In this document: positions 16,312 through 23,621 of the stretch, piece after piece | Numbering within the stretch: position 1 is the stretch's first letter | Layout of the letters: each line of letters begins with the position of its first letter | From: Conyzicola nivalis | GTDB taxonomy: Bacteria; Actinomycetota; Actinomycetes; Actinomycetales; Microbacteriaceae | Direction of reading: 5' to 3' | Assembly: GCF_014639655.1 (NCBI RefSeq) | Contig: NZ_BMGB01000001.1 | Location: 2,391,082-2,455,081 of the forward strand | DNA length: 64,000 nt | The notes under the pieces: generated by a model | What the model was told of the DNA's origin: nothing | Database searches by the model: none | The model's input: the letters and a program-made list of their open reading frames with translations, nothing else | Position numbers and translations under genes: made by a program

Positions 16312-17529
16312 GTGAGCACCACCGCCCCAGTCCCCCGTCCCGCCCGTGTAGCCGTGCGCGCCCGCACGGCCGTGAACATCCTGTTCTTCACCAACGGGGC
16401 GATCTTCGCCAACCTGCTCCCCCGGTATCCCGAGATCAAAGACTCGCTCGAGCTCACCAACACGGCCTTCGGCGCGGCCGTCGCGGCGTTCCCGCTCGGC
16501 GCCCTCATCGCCGGACTGTCGGCGGGCTTCCTCGTGCGCCGCTTCCGCTCGTCACGCGTCGCCGTCGCCGCGGCCGTCTTGTCGTCGGTCGGCATCCTCG
16601 TCGCGGGCGCCTCGCCGGTCTGGGCCCTGCTGGCTCTCGGCCTCTTCCTCTCCGGCGCCATGGACTCGATCACCGACGTCGCCCAGAACTCGCACGGCCT
16701 TCGGGTGCAGCGGCTCTACGGGCGCTCCATCCTCAACTCGTTCCACGCCGTGTGGAGCATCGGCGCGGTCGTGGGCGGCCTGCTCGGCGCCGCGGCGGCC
16801 CAGCTCGCCATCCCGGTCGCCACCCATCTCGCGATCTCGGCCACGCTCTTCAGCGCGATGGCCGTGATCTCCTACCGCTTCCTCCTCCCCGGTGCCGAGC
16901 CGGACGAGGTGGCCCCGGAACCGCACGCCGCAGCGCGCATCGCGGGCCGCGCCGGCGGCCTCATCGCGAAGTACGGGGTGCTGGCCGCGCTCGTGTTGAT
17001 CGCCTGCGCCGGTGCGATCGTCGAGGATGCGGGCGCGTCCTGGGCCGCCATCTACCTCTCCGACTCGCTGGGTGCCTCGGCGTTCCTCGCCGGCGTCGGC
17101 TTCATCGCGTTGCAGGGCATGCAGTTCGTCGGCCGCCTCTTCGGCGACCGTCTTGTCGACAGGTTCGGCCAGCGCGCGGTTGCCCGCACGGGCGGCGCCG
17201 TCGTTTTCGTCGGTATGGGGCTCGCGCTCGCCTTCCCCACCCTCGCCGGAACGATCGTCGGCTTCGGCCTCGCCGGCCTCGGCGTGGCCACACTCATCCC
17301 CGCGGCGATGCACGCCGCCGACGAGCTGCCCGGCTTCCGCGCCGGGTCGGGGCTCACGATCGTCAGCTGGCTGTTGCGACTCGGCTTCCTGGTATCGCCG
17401 CCGCTGGTCGGCGCGGTCGCCGACGCGACCGAGCTGCGCTACGGCCTGCTGATCGTGCCGCTCGCCGGACTGCTCGTCGTCGCGTGCGCGGGGGTGCTGT
17501 CGAAGCGCTCGGCGCATCCGCACCCTTAA
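16312..17529 (+). CDS. MFS transporter
   Basis: 405 residues starting at GTG, with twelve predicted helices. The start NILFFTNGAIFANLLPRYP and the second motif-A-like loop FGDRLVDRFGQRAV resemble the YbjJ/FucP-like branch of MFS proteins. Helices are Ala/Gly/Leu-rich and the ends are cytosolic. Substrate unknown. It follows the penicillin-binding protein after 28 bp on the same strand, so the pair may be co-transcribed; functional linkage is not obvious. Confidence 0.88.
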   Translation: MSTTAPVPRPARVAVRARTAVNILFFTNGAIFANLLPRYPEIKDSLELTNTAFGAAVAAFPLGALIAGLSAGFLVRRFRSSRVAVAAAVLSSVGILVAGASPVWALLALGLFLSGAMDSITDVAQNSHGLRVQRLYGRSILNSFHAVWSIGAVVGGLLGAAAAQLAIPVATHLAISATLFSAMAVISYRFLLPGAEPDEVAPEPHAAARIAGRAGGLIAKYGVLAALVLIACAGAIVEDAGASWAAIYLSDSLGASAFLAGVGFIALQGMQFVGRLFGDRLVDRFGQRAVARTGGAVVFVGMGLALAFPTLAGTIVGFGLAGLGVATLIPAAMHAADELPGFRAGSGLTIVSWLLRLGFLVSPPLVGAVADATELRYGLLIVPLAGLLVVACAGVLSKRSAHPHP

Positions 17530-17554
17530 GAGGCGAATTTTTTGGTCGCCGGTG

Positions 17555-17583
17555 CATCCAAAACAGGGTCCACGGGAGAACTA
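17555..17583 (+). promoter_or_regulatory. possible ECF sigma promoter for the DUF4397-sortase-sigma operon
   Basis: CATCCA at 17555-17560 resembles the -35 element (CCATCCA) recognised by SigK of mycobacteria, and the region about 17 bp downstream (GAACTA at 17578-17583) is a weak -10 candidate. The operon downstream encodes a SigK/RskA-like pair, so self-activation would make sense. The match is partial. Confidence 0.25.
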
Positions 17584-17624
17584 CCTAGTACACGGCGATC
17601 TCGCCACGACACTAGGAGGATGCA

Positions 17625-18470
17625 GTGCGCAAAACACTGATAGCCGGCACCGCCGCCGGATGCATCGCCGCGTTGGGTCTCGTAGCAGCCCCAGCGCAAG
17701 CCATCTCATCAACGACCGCCGACCTGTACGTGCTGCACGCGGTACCGGCCACCCCCGTCGACGTCTATGTCAACGGCGCGCTCACCCTCGACGATTTCCA
17801 GCCCGGCGACCTCGCCGGCCCGCTGGACCTGCCGGCCGGAACCTACTCCGTGGCCATCACGGCGGCAACCGCCACCGATGCCAGCGCCCCGGTCATCGGG
17901 CCCGTCGATCTCACCCTCGCCGCCGGCTCGAGCTACACGGCCGTGGCGCACCTGAACGAGGCGGGCGGCCCGACGGCCACCCTCTTCACCAACGATCTCG
18001 CGAAGACCGCTCCCGGTCAGGGCAGGATCACGGTTCGGCACGTGGCCGCCGCCCCCTCGGTCGACGTGCTCGCCGGTGGGAGCGCGGTGATCACCGCGCT
18101 GACCAACCCCAACGAGGCGAAGCTCGACCTCGCGGCCGGAACCGTCTCGGCGGCCGTCGCGGCCACGGGCACGACCACCCCGGTGATCGGACCGACGGAC
18201 GTGGCCGTGCAGGAGGGTGTCAACACCATCCTCTACGCCTGGGGAAGCCTGGCCGACGGCAATCTCGCGATAGCGGTGCAGACCATCGGCGGACTGCACA
18301 CGCCGCCGAGCGGCGTTCCCGCGGGCGAGGCGGGACTCGCCGCCGAGAATGCGGCCCCGATGGGAGAAGAACTGGTGCCGGTCACGGTCGCGGCTCTCGT
18401 GCTTCTGCTCGCCGCGGGGGGCGCCGCGCTCGTTCTGTCGCGCAAGCGATCGGCCGTTGAAGATCGCTGA
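17625..18470 (+). CDS. secreted DUF4397 domain protein with C-terminal membrane anchor
   Basis: 281 residues from a GTG behind an excellent ribosome site (AGGAGGA). A Sec signal peptide (LIAGTAAGCIAALGLVAAPAQA, cut at about residue 26; listed as a landmark only by its ends) leads into two DUF4397 repeats (ADLYVLHAVPATPVDVYVNG and GRITVRHVAAAPSVDVLAGG). The C-terminus has a hydrophobic helix and basic tail (VLSRKRSAVEDR), the shape of a sorting signal but without an LPxTG motif. It is the first gene of an operon with a sortase, an ECF sigma factor and its anti-sigma factor, so it is probably a surface protein produced under that sigma factor. Confidence 0.88.
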   Translation: MRKTLIAGTAAGCIAALGLVAAPAQAISSTTADLYVLHAVPATPVDVYVNGALTLDDFQPGDLAGPLDLPAGTYSVAITAATATDASAPVIGPVDLTLAAGSSYTAVAHLNEAGGPTATLFTNDLAKTAPGQGRITVRHVAAAPSVDVLAGGSAVITALTNPNEAKLDLAAGTVSAAVAATGTTTPVIGPTDVAVQEGVNTILYAWGSLADGNLAIAVQTIGGLHTPPSGVPAGEAGLAAENAAPMGEELVPVTVAALVLLLAAGGAALVLSRKRSAVEDR

Positions 18471-19116
18471 AGACCGGAGACGCGCAGCGCGACGCCCACC
18501 CGCCCTGGCGGGCGTCGCGCTCGCTCTCCTCATGACCGGATGCTCCCTGAATCCAGCGGCGGAGCATCCGGTCGCCTCGCCTCCGGCCGCGACGCCCCCA
18601 CCGGCCGAGGTGGCTGTCCCCGATGTGCCGATTCAAGGCACACAGAACGCGCCCGCCCGCGCCGTGGTCGCCCCCGCGAGGGTGGTGGTGCCCGACGCAG
18701 AGATCGACCTCGAAATCGAACCGGTCGGCGTGCTCGCCAACGGAGAGATGGAGCTGCCGGCGAACACGAAGGTCGCCGGCTGGTACAAATTCGGCCCCGA
18801 CCCCGCGAGCCCCACCGGCGCCACCATCCTCGCCGCCCACGTGGACTCCCTCGTCTACGGCCTCGGCCCTTTCTCCCGGCTCAAAGAGCTCGCACCGGGA
18901 GCGGCGGTGACCGTGACGACAGTCGACGGCACCGTGCACGCCTACACGATCGCGTCGATCGCCCGAATCCCGAAACAGGAGATTGCGCTCGACACGGTCT
19001 TCGATCGCACCGGGCCCGCCCACCTCGTGCTGATGACCTGCGGCGGCCAGTTCGACGACGAGACCGGCCACTACCTCGACAACATCCTCGCCATCGCCAC
19101 CCCGGTGGCGCCATGA
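18457..19116 (+). CDS. class F sortase, lipoprotein-like
   Basis: About 219 residues from a TTG overlapping the end of the DUF4397 gene by 14 bp; the start is uncertain because no ATG fits. The N-terminus is basic then hydrophobic and ends in LMTGC, a lipobox, so it may be lipid-anchored. The sortase domain has His in ILAAHVDS and Cys in LMTCGGQFDDETGHY. Where I expect the catalytic Arg (HYRDN in relatives I recall) the protein has HYLDN. It would cleave and attach surface proteins; the neighbour with a sorting-signal-like tail is the obvious client but lacks LPxTG. Activity is therefore in doubt. Confidence 0.8.
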   Translation: MKIAEDRRRAARRPPALAGVALALLMTGCSLNPAAEHPVASPPAATPPPAEVAVPDVPIQGTQNAPARAVVAPARVVVPDAEIDLEIEPVGVLANGEMELPANTKVAGWYKFGPDPASPTGATILAAHVDSLVYGLGPFSRLKELAPGAAVTVTTVDGTVHAYTIASIARIPKQEIALDTVFDRTGPAHLVLMTCGGQFDDETGHYLDNILAIATPVAP

Positions 19117-19163
19117 GCCGCGGTGCGTACGATGGAAATCACACCCAGCAACGGAGCCGCACG

Positions 19164-19736
19164 GTGACAGTGATGTACTCGGCGTCGACCGATGAGTCGA
19201 CACTCACGGCCGGTTTCGTCGCGGGCGACGAGAGAGCGCTCGAGGGTGCCTATTCGCGCTGGTCGCCCCTCGTCTACACGATCGCGCTGCGTTCCCTGGC
19301 CGACGTCGCCGACGCCGAAGACGTGACCCAGAAGACCTTCGTCTCCGCCTGGCAGGGGCGCCACACGTTCCGCGCCGACCGGGCGCGATTGCCCGCCTGG
19401 CTGGTGGGCATAGCCAAGAACACGATCGCCGACACGCACGAAGCGCGCGCACGACGGCGCCGGCTGGAGGCCGAACTCGTGGCGAGCATCACCGTGCAGG
19501 GCGAGGAAACCCACGAGGTCGACATCGCCGACCGCATCGCGATCGCCGACGAGATCAGCCTGCTCGAACCCGACGCGCAACGTGTCATCCGCCTCGCCTT
19601 TTTCGACGACCTGACCCACAGCGAGATCGCCGACCGCCTCGGCCTGCCCCTCGGTACCGTAAAAAGCCACATCAGACGCAGCCTGCACCGGATGCGCACC
19701 AGACTGGAGGTGACCCATGCCGCACCTCGACCCTGA
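19164..19736 (+). CDS. ECF RNA polymerase sigma factor, SigK-like
   Basis: About 190 residues. Region 2 is recognisable by DAEDVTQKTFVSAWQG and region 4 by the helix-turn-helix LTHSEIADRLGLPLGTVKSHIRR. I start at the GTG at 19164, preceded by ACGGAG; an ATG at 19113 overlapping the sortase stop (ATGA) is a real alternative and adds 17 residues. The pairing with an RskA-type anti-sigma factor, overlapping by 20 bp, identifies it as a group related to mycobacterial SigK. It should transcribe this operon and perhaps other envelope genes after release from the membrane-bound inhibitor. Confidence 0.9.
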   Translation: MTVMYSASTDESTLTAGFVAGDERALEGAYSRWSPLVYTIALRSLADVADAEDVTQKTFVSAWQGRHTFRADRARLPAWLVGIAKNTIADTHEARARRRRLEAELVASITVQGEETHEVDIADRIAIADEISLLEPDAQRVIRLAFFDDLTHSEIADRLGLPLGTVKSHIRRSLHRMRTRLEVTHAAPRP

Positions 19737-20394
19737 CATCCTCGCGCTGATCGCCCTGGGCGAAACCGTAGAGACCGACGCCGACACGAGCCACCTCGCG
19801 TCGTGCTCCGCCTGCCGCGACGAGGTCGCCGCCCTGTCCGCGACGGTCGTCGTCGGCCGTCGGTCCCTCTCCGACGATCAGCTCGTCTCCCCCGACGCAC
19901 GGGTGTGGGAGGCCATTAGCGACGAGCTCGGGCTGAAGCCGCGCAGACGTTCGCGCCGGCTCGTGCCCGCGCTGGTCGCGGCCGCCGCGGCCGTGGTCCT
20001 CATCGCCGGAGGAGCCGCCACGTGGTGGGCTCTTCGCCCCGTGCCCAACACGGTTCTCGCCAGCGCCGCCCTCGCCAGCTTCCCGAATTGGCCCACGGCC
20101 GACGGCGAGGCCGTGCTCGAACAACACCCCGACGGGTCGAAGACCGTGACCGTCACGGTGCAGGCGCCCACTGAGGATGGCGCGTTCCGTGAGGCGTGGC
20201 TGATCAGATCGGATGCCACGGACCTCGTCAGCCTCGGCGTGGTGCGCGGCTCCAGCGCCACCTTCGACGTGCCCGCGGGCGTCGACATCACCCAGTTCGA
20301 CCTGGTCGACGTCTCGCAGGAGGCCGACGACGGCAACCCGGCGCACTCGGGCGATTCGATAGTGCGAGGCCAGCTGCAGGCCGCCGCTCAGTAG
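19717..20394 (+). CDS. anti-sigma factor, RskA family
   Basis: 225 residues. The cytoplasmic N-terminus (about 1-85) has the H-x3-C-x2-C part of a zinc-binding anti-sigma domain (HLASCSACRDEV), then a basic stretch and one membrane helix (LVPALVAAAAAVVLIAGGA ending near residue 105), then an extracytoplasmic RskA domain ending with the conserved AHSGDSIVRGQL. It holds the adjacent sigma factor at the membrane and is expected to be released by regulated proteolysis. Start codon overlaps the sigma gene, so translation is coupled. A degraded copy of its final 50-60 bp lies at 22571-22630. Confidence 0.92.
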   Translation: MPHLDPDILALIALGETVETDADTSHLASCSACRDEVAALSATVVVGRRSLSDDQLVSPDARVWEAISDELGLKPRRRSRRLVPALVAAAAAVVLIAGGAATWWALRPVPNTVLASAALASFPNWPTADGEAVLEQHPDGSKTVTVTVQAPTEDGAFREAWLIRSDATDLVSLGVVRGSSATFDVPAGVDITQFDLVDVSQEADDGNPAHSGDSIVRGQLQAAAQ

Positions 20395-20396
20395 AG

Positions 20397-21155
20397 TCAG
20401 TCCGACACCGCGCCGGCGTGCTCCTCTACGAGCTGCAGGGCGGCCCGCGGCGTTCGGAGGGTCGAGCGGTGCTCCGGGTGAGCCAGGAAGAAGTTGATCA
20501 CCGGGGCGACGACGTTCGCGTCGGAGCCGGTGTAGCGCGGTTCGATTTCGACCACCCCTCCGGTGCGCAGGTGCAGCGCCAGCTTGGCACCCTTCGACGC
20601 CACGGCCTCGGCATGATCGAGTTCGTCCCAACCGAGCTGCACCGGCTTGCTGCCGCGCACTCCCCGCAGCCCGTGCTCTGTGAGGGTCAGGCCTGTCGGA
20701 GTGCGGAGCGCCCAGAGCTGTTGCGCGAGCCAGACCAGCGCAATGCCGCTCAGGAGGAGGAAGAACAGCCCGCCGCGCCTCGAGCCCGACGGCACGCCGG
20801 CAGACAGCGCGATAAGACCGGGGACGACGCCCACCACCGCTGCGGCGAGGAACAAGACATGCACGCTGGCCGGGCCGGTAAATCTCAGACCGGCGATTCC
20901 GGGGTCGATGCGCACGATGCGGTCGCGGACTGCGTTCTGATGCACGATGCCGGCGACCCCGACGACCGCTACCAGCGCGCCCACTGCCACCATCATGAGC
21001 CGGAGCCCGGCGTCGTCGGCCAAGACCGCGAAGGCCGCGGCAACGGCGAGCACCGCGACGAGCACGGCGATGGCGGCGCCGGGCCGATAGTTCGACGCGT
21101 GTAAGGGCACGCGCGGCGCCTCGCGTGCCACCCGGTTCATCGATACGTCGCTCAC
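20397..21155 (-). CDS. membrane protein with C-terminal PH-like domain, function unknown
   Basis: 252 residues from a GTG with GAGGGA upstream. Four hydrophobic helices are apparent in the first 150 residues (AAIAVLVAVLAVAAAFAVL; LMMVAVGALVAVVGVAGIV; VLFLAAAVVGVVPGLIALS; LFFLLLSGIALVWLAQQLW), followed by a soluble part with the look of a bacterial PH-like domain (GLTLTEHGLRGVRGSKPVQL-GWDELDH; LHLRTGGVVEIEPRY). No precise family recognised. It converges on the anti-sigma gene with 2 bp between stop codons. Longer upstream frame extensions pass a low-quality region and are not used. Confidence 0.7.
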   Translation of the reverse strand: MSDVSMNRVAREAPRVPLHASNYRPGAAIAVLVAVLAVAAAFAVLADDAGLRLMMVAVGALVAVVGVAGIVHQNAVRDRIVRIDPGIAGLRFTGPASVHVLFLAAAVVGVVPGLIALSAGVPSGSRRGGLFFLLLSGIALVWLAQQLWALRTPTGLTLTEHGLRGVRGSKPVQLGWDELDHAEAVASKGAKLALHLRTGGVVEIEPRYTGSDANVVAPVINFFLAHPEHRSTLRTPRAALQLVEEHAGAVSD

Positions 21156-21297
21156 TGAATACCGTCCCTCGGCGTTCGTTGGGCTATTGGTACGACACGG
21201 GCGGTCGGCGAAGAAGTCGTCGATCGACTCCCTGACGCATCTCATGCTAGCTGGCAGGCGGCAGAAAACCTCGAGTCTGTAGCGGCGGAACAACAAA

Positions 21298-21323
21298 AAG
21301 GCCCCCGGTTTCCCGAGGGCCTT
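21298..21323 (-). terminator. rho-independent terminator (minus strand), near-copy of the tRNA-Leu terminator
   Basis: Stem AAGGCCC/GGGCCTT with a T-run (TTTTTGTTGTT) when read on the minus strand, downstream of the 21546-21929 gene. 26 of 27 bases (21298-21324) equal 22642-22668. The spacer 21156-21545 (390 bp) otherwise holds only this and the next hairpin. Confidence 0.75.
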
Positions 21324-21361
21324 CCTTGTTGTCTTCCGGTGATGTATTTCCATAACTCCAA

Positions 21362-21383
21362 AAGCCCGCGGAATTCCGGGCTT
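21362..21383 (-). terminator. rho-independent terminator (minus strand)
   Basis: Stem AAGCCCG/CGGGCTT around GGAATTC, followed on the minus strand by TTTTGG. It stands between the membrane-protein gene at 21546-21929 and the terminator at 21298, giving a tandem pair. Confidence 0.65.
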
Positions 21384-21545
21384 CCTTCGCTCTCCGAAAA
21401 AACCACTTCCCCCGTATTTTTGAAACCTTCCATTGGGTCTTCAAAAACGTCGGCGTTTATAGGGGAGTAGCGCGTTCCAGCCTCTCTGGACGAGTGGCCC
21501 GTGTAGCCATTCGTATTGCTATGGTTTTGCCTCCCGCGTCAATTG

Positions 21546-21929
21546 TTATAACGCTTGAGCCGCTTTCGACGCCCTGTTCGGGACGGCCAGCGACAAAGCC
21601 GCGACAGTCAGCGCGAAGGCGACTAATACGATCGCGGAGAGGAAAGGGTCGGTACCGTTCAGGAGGAAGAATGTTCCGGCGATCGCCAAACCGATGACCA
21701 GCCCAACGACCGCGCCGACGGTTGAATCCATCGCTACTGCCGCGGGAGTGTGGCGCTCCACCTCGTTCCGACGTACGCGCTGGATGAGGATCGGAGCTAT
21801 GGCTACGACGTACGCAAACATCACCAGGAGAAACCCACCTTGTGGCAAATTCAGCTGGCCGCCGACCCAGCCCACGACACCGGCTAGGACGACCGCGAGA
21901 ACGTAAGCAAGAACGGTTCGTGCGCGCAT
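21546..21929 (-). CDS. hypothetical four-helix membrane protein, 127 aa
   Basis: A small integral membrane protein with four hydrophobic segments (VLAYVLAVVLAGVVGWVGG; GGFLLVMFAYVVAIAPILI; TVGAVVGLVIGLAIAGTFFLL; LSAIVLVAFALTVAALSLAV) and no recognised family. It starts at ATG, 61 bp after the stop of an RHS C-terminal remnant on the same strand. Genes in this position after RHS tips often encode immunity proteins, and a membrane immunity protein would suit a hydrophobic tip. Base composition of the surrounding DNA is lower in GC than the flanking housekeeping genes, which fits transfer. Function remains unproven. Confidence 0.65.
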   Translation of the reverse strand: MRARTVLAYVLAVVLAGVVGWVGGQLNLPQGGFLLVMFAYVVAIAPILIQRVRRNEVERHTPAAVAMDSTVGAVVGLVIGLAIAGTFFLLNGTDPFLSAIVLVAFALTVAALSLAVPNRASKAAQAL

Positions 21930-21990
21930 GTTTCAGAACCCCATTAGTTGGAAAACGTTGTAGTCCCAGTCCACCACGACCAGATACGAG

Positions 21991-22272
21991 CTACAAATCA
22001 TTGCAGTTGACCGATTTGCCGTAAAGGATGCCAGCAACCACTCCGATTCCGCCGCCGATCACTGCGATGAGTGGGTCGACCGGACCGGTGATGACTGCTG
22101 CCGCTGCCGTGAGAGCAGCTGCGCTTCCTCCATAGATTCCGGCGTATTGAAGCAGACGCGAAGGGGTGCACTTCAACCCTGTCGGGTCCGAAGCATTGAC
22201 CGGGTTGCACCCCGCATAGGCATACGGGTTGGATTCCTGCCCGCTCGGATCAAACTGCGTGAACCGCCCCTG
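21991..22272 (-). pseudogene. RHS-repeat protein remnant: core C-terminus plus variable tip
   Basis: Reading the minus strand from 22272 gives GRFTQFDPSGQESNPYAYAG then CNPVNASDPTGL, the end of an RHS-associated core domain, followed by a unique 60-residue tip (KCTPSRLLQYAGIYGG ... GGGIGVVAGILYGKSVNCNDL) with glycine-rich hydrophobic stretches. An in-frame TAG about 30 bp upstream closes the frame and the sequence before it is unrelated, so the large N-terminal part of the gene is gone. Intact RHS proteins deliver such tips as toxins to neighbouring cells. This copy cannot be a working toxin delivery protein; the tip alone might still be expressed. Confidence 0.8.
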
Positions 22273-22398
22273 CGCTGGGCAGCTGGGCGGCTAGGCGCGA
22301 TACCAGCGTCGCCGAGCGGAGCGTGAGCTGCTGCCTGCATGGCAGTGCCAACTGCTTGACGCGATGCCAGAGTTTTCTTGGGATCCTCTCGGTGACCA

Positions 22399-22626
22399 GT
22401 GGAATGGTTCGAGAAGTTGCGGGGCTTCCTTGATCGGGAATCTCGAGTTCCGCGCTATCGAACGGATGCACCCGAAGGGAGGGCGTTAGCGGCCTGGGCG
22501 CACAAGCAACGGCACTTCCACCGACAGGGAACGCTCGCGCCGGATCGCACCGCTGCGCTCCGTGAGCTTCCGGCGCACTCGGGCTTTTTGATAGTGAGAG
22601 GCAAATTGAAGCCGCCTCCCAGTAGG
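22399..22626 (+). pseudogene. composite remnant: helicase-associated domain fused to an anti-sigma factor tail
   Basis: From the GTG at 22399 (directly after a TGA) the frame gives VEWFEKLRGFLDRESRVPRY and EGRALAAWAHKQRHFHRQGTL, the W-x-x-L-x-x-F ... L-x-x-W-x-x-x-Q-R pattern of helicase-associated (HA) domains. At about 22571 it switches without a frame change into LPAHSGFLIVRGKLKPP, a degenerate version of the anti-sigma C-terminus AHSGDSIVRGQL encoded at 20340-20394. The DNA is similar too (ccggcgcactcgggc is identical in both). Neither part is a full gene, so this looks like rearrangement debris. Confidence 0.55.
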
Positions 22627-22638
22627 GCGGTCGAACGA

Positions 22639-22670
22639 CAGAAGGCCCCCGGTTTCCCGGGGGCCTTCTG
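22639..22670 (-). terminator. rho-independent terminator of tRNA-Leu
   Basis: Perfect 14-bp stem CAGAAGGCCCCCGG with a four-base loop, 6 bp beyond the encoded CCA end of tRNA-Leu on the minus strand. The T-tract after it is poor, but stem strength and position make it convincing. Confidence 0.85.
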
Positions 22671-22675
22671 TGCTC

Positions 22676-22762
22676 TGGTGCGCGAGGGGGGACTTGAACC
22701 CCCACGTCGTTTCCAACACACGGACCTGAACCGTGCGCGTCTACCAATTCCGCCACTCGCGC
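22676..22762 (-). tRNA. tRNA-Leu(CAG)
   Basis: Acceptor stem GCGCGAG/CTCGCGC, D-arm GTGGCGGAATTGGTAGACGC, anticodon stem-loop CACGG-TTCAGGT-CCGTG giving anticodon CAG, a long class II variable arm, T-arm GGGGGTTCAAGTCCCCC and an encoded ACCA 3' end. It sits at the border of the degraded patch at 21.3-22.7 kb; tRNA genes are common insertion points. Confidence 0.95.
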
Positions 22763-22913
22763 CAACCAAGCGAGATTATCACAGCGCGGAGCCCCGTCCG
22801 CACACGGTACCCGGTAGGGTCATCCGCTGGGTGTAAAAGAACCGCGTAAACACGCACGTTCAAGCCCACCGGCTAACATCGTCGTATTCACTAGGCGTGA
22901 GATGAGGAAATCC

Positions 22914-23621
22914 TTGGGGCTTCTTGACAGCTTCGAACGAGGGCTCGAGCGGGCGGTCAATGGCGCGTTCGCGAAAACCTTCAAGAGCGGCGTGCAGCCC
23001 GTCGAGATCACGAGCGCGCTCCGACGCGAACTCGACACAAAGGCCGCGGTGGTCTCGCGCGACCGCATCCTCGTACCCAACCGCTTCCTCGTGCGTCTCT
23101 CCCCCATGGACTTCGATCGCATGTCGGCCATCGGACCCGCGCTCATCGACGAGCTCACGAGCCTGGTGCAACGGCACGCCACCGCGCAGCGCTACTCCTT
23201 CTCCGGCCCCCTCTCCATCGCGCTCGAACGCGTCCCCGGCCTCGGCGAGGGCATCATCGAGATCGAGTCCGTCAACGTGAAGGGCACGGTCGCCTGGACC
23301 CCGGTTCTCGATATCGGTGGCAAGCGTCATCCGATCACCAAGTCCCGCACCGTCATCGGTCGAGGGTCGGATGCGGACATCACCGTCGACGACTCGAGTA
23401 TTTCCCGTAAGCACGTCGAGGTACTGTGGGACGGCAAACGGGCCGAAGTCAACGACCTCGGCTCGACCAACGGCTCCCTGCTCAACGGCGAACGTGTCTC
23501 CAAGGCGAGGCTCGATCCCGACTCCGCGATTGATATCGGCCGCACGCACATCGTGTTCCGCGTCATCGCACAGGCTGCCGACGACTTTCCGACTTCGCGC
23601 GACAAGGGCGGCAACCGATGA
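22914..23621 (+). CDS. fhaA: FhaA-like protein: DUF3662 plus C-terminal FHA domain
   Basis: About 235 residues. The N-terminal DUF3662 domain (GLLDSFERGLERAVNGAFAK, VQPVEITSALRREL) is followed by a linker and an FHA phosphothreonine-binding domain (TVIGRGSDADITVDDSSISRKHVEV, NDLGSTNGSLLNG). I start at the TTG preceded by GAGGAAA, matching the usual MGLLD start; an ATG 12 bp upstream is in frame. In mycobacteria FhaA binds phosphorylated PknB targets such as MviN/MurJ at the growth zone. First gene of the fhaA-fhaB-pstP-rodA-pbpA-pknA-pknB operon. Shorter than mycobacterial FhaA, lacking its long disordered middle. Confidence 0.92.
   Translation: MGLLDSFERGLERAVNGAFAKTFKSGVQPVEITSALRRELDTKAAVVSRDRILVPNRFLVRLSPMDFDRMSAIGPALIDELTSLVQRHATAQRYSFSGPLSIALERVPGLGEGIIEIESVNVKGTVAWTPVLDIGGKRHPITKSRTVIGRGSDADITVDDSSISRKHVEVLWDGKRAEVNDLGSTNGSLLNGERVSKARLDPDSAIDIGRTHIVFRVIAQAADDFPTSRDKGGNR

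Noticed and set aside
22250-22765. 171-residue minus-strand frame covering tRNA-Leu
   Set aside because: Its start is the tRNA itself (reads MARVAELVDAHGSGP) and the rest runs across terminator and pseudogene debris.
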